Source of the DNA: Pantoea sp. Lij88
GTDB lineage: Bacteria > Pseudomonadota > Gammaproteobacteria > Enterobacterales > Enterobacteriaceae
DNA: 64,000 bases
NCBI RefSeq assembly: GCF_030062155.1
Contig: NZ_CP118269.1
Span: 1,178,001 to 1,242,000, forward strand
Direction: 5' to 3'
In this document: positions 62,817-64,000 of the stretch, piece after piece
How positions within the stretch are numbered: the first letter of the stretch is position 1
Layout of the letters: the number at the start of each line of letters is the position of its first letter
Notes under the pieces: model-generated
Told to the model about the DNA's origin: nothing
The model's database searches: none
What the model saw: the letters and a program-made list of their open reading frames with translations, nothing else
Position numbers and translations under genes: made by a program

Positions 62817-64000
62817 TGAGTGCATTTTGGATCACCCTTTTTCTGTTATTGCTGGCGGTCTGCACGCTTTTCCTGACGGCGGGCTGGCGGCAACGTCAGG
62901 CCAGCGCAGGCGATCGCGATCGCCTTAATCAGCGCTTCTACCATCAGCGGATAGAGGAACTGGCGCAGGATGAAGAGCAGGGCGTCGTGGCCGAGCGTCC
63001 GCTGATGGAGCGGGAGCTACAGCAGACGCTGCTGGCGGATATTCCGCCAGCACAGACGCTGCAGTCACACACCAGCCGCCGCTGGATTCTGCTGCCGGGT
63101 CTGATTGTGCTGATTGCGGTTTCGCTGGGGACTTATCTGAAAACCGGCGGCCTGGCACAATTCACCGGCTGGATGCAGGTACAGCAGGCGTATCCTGAAC
63201 TGCGAGCCCGCCTGATGGACCCCGGCGCTAAACCGCTGAGCATGGAAGAGCTGGCGCGTTTACAGCTCGGATTGCGTACCGCGTTGCAAACCGAACCGGA
63301 TAATCTGGCCGACTGGACCATGCTGGGGCGGCTCGGCATGGTGCTGAATAATGCGGAGATCGCCAGCCAGGCGTTTGAGCATGCTTTACAACTGGCCCCC
63401 AACGATCTCGCGCTGAAGCAGGATTATGCGGAAGTCCTGACGCGGTCCCCCGATCCGCAGGATAACCGTCAGGCGTCACTGCTGCTGCAATCCTTGCTGA
63501 AAGCGGATCCGCAAAACCTGCGGACGCTGAGCCTGCTGGCGTTTAACGCCTATGGCCAACAGCAATACGATCAGGCTATCGAGGCATGGCAGACTCTTTT
63601 AGCGCTGTTGCCTGCCGGTGATCAGCGGCACGCGATGATCGCCCGCAGCATTGAAAAGGCCAGAAGTGAGGCCGGGCAGCAGAGTCGTCAGCTCGCGCTG
63701 ACCGTGACGCTGACACCCAAGGCAGAAAAAATGTTACCGCCGGACGGAGTGTTGTATATTTCGGTTTCTGACGGGGCTTCACCGGTGCCGGTGGCGGTTA
63801 AACGAATGCCGCTCAGCCACTTCCCGCTGTCGTTGACGCTGGATGACAGCAACGCCATGATGCCGGATCGCCTGCTTTCGGCGCAGCATCAGGTAGAGGT
63901 TCGGGTGCGAATTTCCCGCGATGGCAGCGCCAATCCGCAGCCGGGAGACTGGCTGGGTCTGAGCGCCGTAACGCCCTGGGATGGGCATCAGTCAATTGCG
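62816..64000 (+). CDS. ccmI: CcmI, TPR apocytochrome c chaperone (runs off the window)
   Basis: The frame opens with 'MSAFWITLFLLLLAVCTLFL' at the TAATG overlap with ccmH and stays open to the end of the window (395 codons). Two membrane segments (about residues 4-22 and 84-105) flank a cytoplasmic loop, followed by TPR repeats ('PDNLADWTMLGRLGMVLNNA', 'AFEHALQLAPNDLALKQDYA') and a C-terminal beta-rich periplasmic domain. CcmI binds apocytochrome c C termini and delivers them to CcmF/CcmH. The 3' end is missing. Confidence 0.93.
   Translation, partial: MSAFWITLFLLLLAVCTLFLTAGWRQRQASAGDRDRLNQRFYHQRIEELAQDEEQGVVAERPLMERELQQTLLADIPPAQTLQSHTSRRWILLPGLIVLIAVSLGTYLKTGGLAQFTGWMQVQQAYPELRARLMDPGAKPLSMEELARLQLGLRTALQTEPDNLADWTMLGRLGMVLNNAEIASQAFEHALQLAPNDLALKQDYAEVLTRSPDPQDNRQASLLLQSLLKADPQNLRTLSLLAFNAYGQQQYDQAIEAWQTLLALLPAGDQRHAMIARSIEKARSEAGQQSRQLALTVTLTPKAEKMLPPDGVLYISVSDGASPVPVAVKRMPLSHFPLSLTLDDSNAMMPDRLLSAQHQVEVRVRISRDGSANPQPGDWLGLSAVTPWDGHQSIA

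Overview
The window looks like the chromosome of an enterobacterium, probably Erwiniaceae (Pantoea/Erwinia-like). It carries an E. coli-type yfdC-argW neighbourhood, a ccmABCDEFGH operon and a complete type VI secretion system (T6SS). The assignment rests on gene content and protein character; no database search was possible.

Region 1 (about 0.35-31.8 kb) is a T6SS locus read left to right: tssB, tssC, tssK, tssL, an OmpA-domain gene, hcp, clpV, a vgrG/effector/PAAR block, a membrane gene, tssM, tssA, tssF, tssG, tssJ, tssE and a VasL-type gene. All thirteen core components are present. Between clpV and tssM lies an accessory block that becomes AT-rich. It holds an HExxH 'Vgr-related' protein with a candidate immunity lipoprotein, vgrG, a 739-aa effector candidate with a SUMF1-fold lipoprotein, a decayed duplicate of the effector's C-terminal part with a second SUMF1-fold lipoprotein, a broken Sel1-like lipoprotein remnant, and PAAR. 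This looks like an array of displaced effector/immunity modules. A further broken gene lies after tssE.

Region 2 (31.83-55.55 kb) is an AT-rich genomic island inserted in the 3' end of tRNA-Arg(CCT) (argW). It is bounded by a 24-bp imperfect direct repeat, and a P4-type integrase sits beside the tRNA. From left to right it carries a DUF6387-like gene, a membrane protein + TIR protein pair, an AlpA-type regulator, three overlapping tyrosine recombinases with a small coiled-coil protein (a trio-type mobile element), a DUF4225-like protein facing a small membrane protein, an OLD nuclease + UvrD-like helicase pair (Gabija-like), a MobC/relaxase module, and a Ser/Thr kinase + repeat-protein pair. 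It therefore reads as a mobilizable defence island. The two least familiar candidate systems are the kinase + repeat-protein pair and the membrane + TIR pair.

Region 3 (55.5-64 kb) is core genome: argW, yfdC (formate/nitrite-transporter family) and the cytochrome c maturation operon ccmABCDEFGH followed by a separate ccmI, which runs off the right edge.
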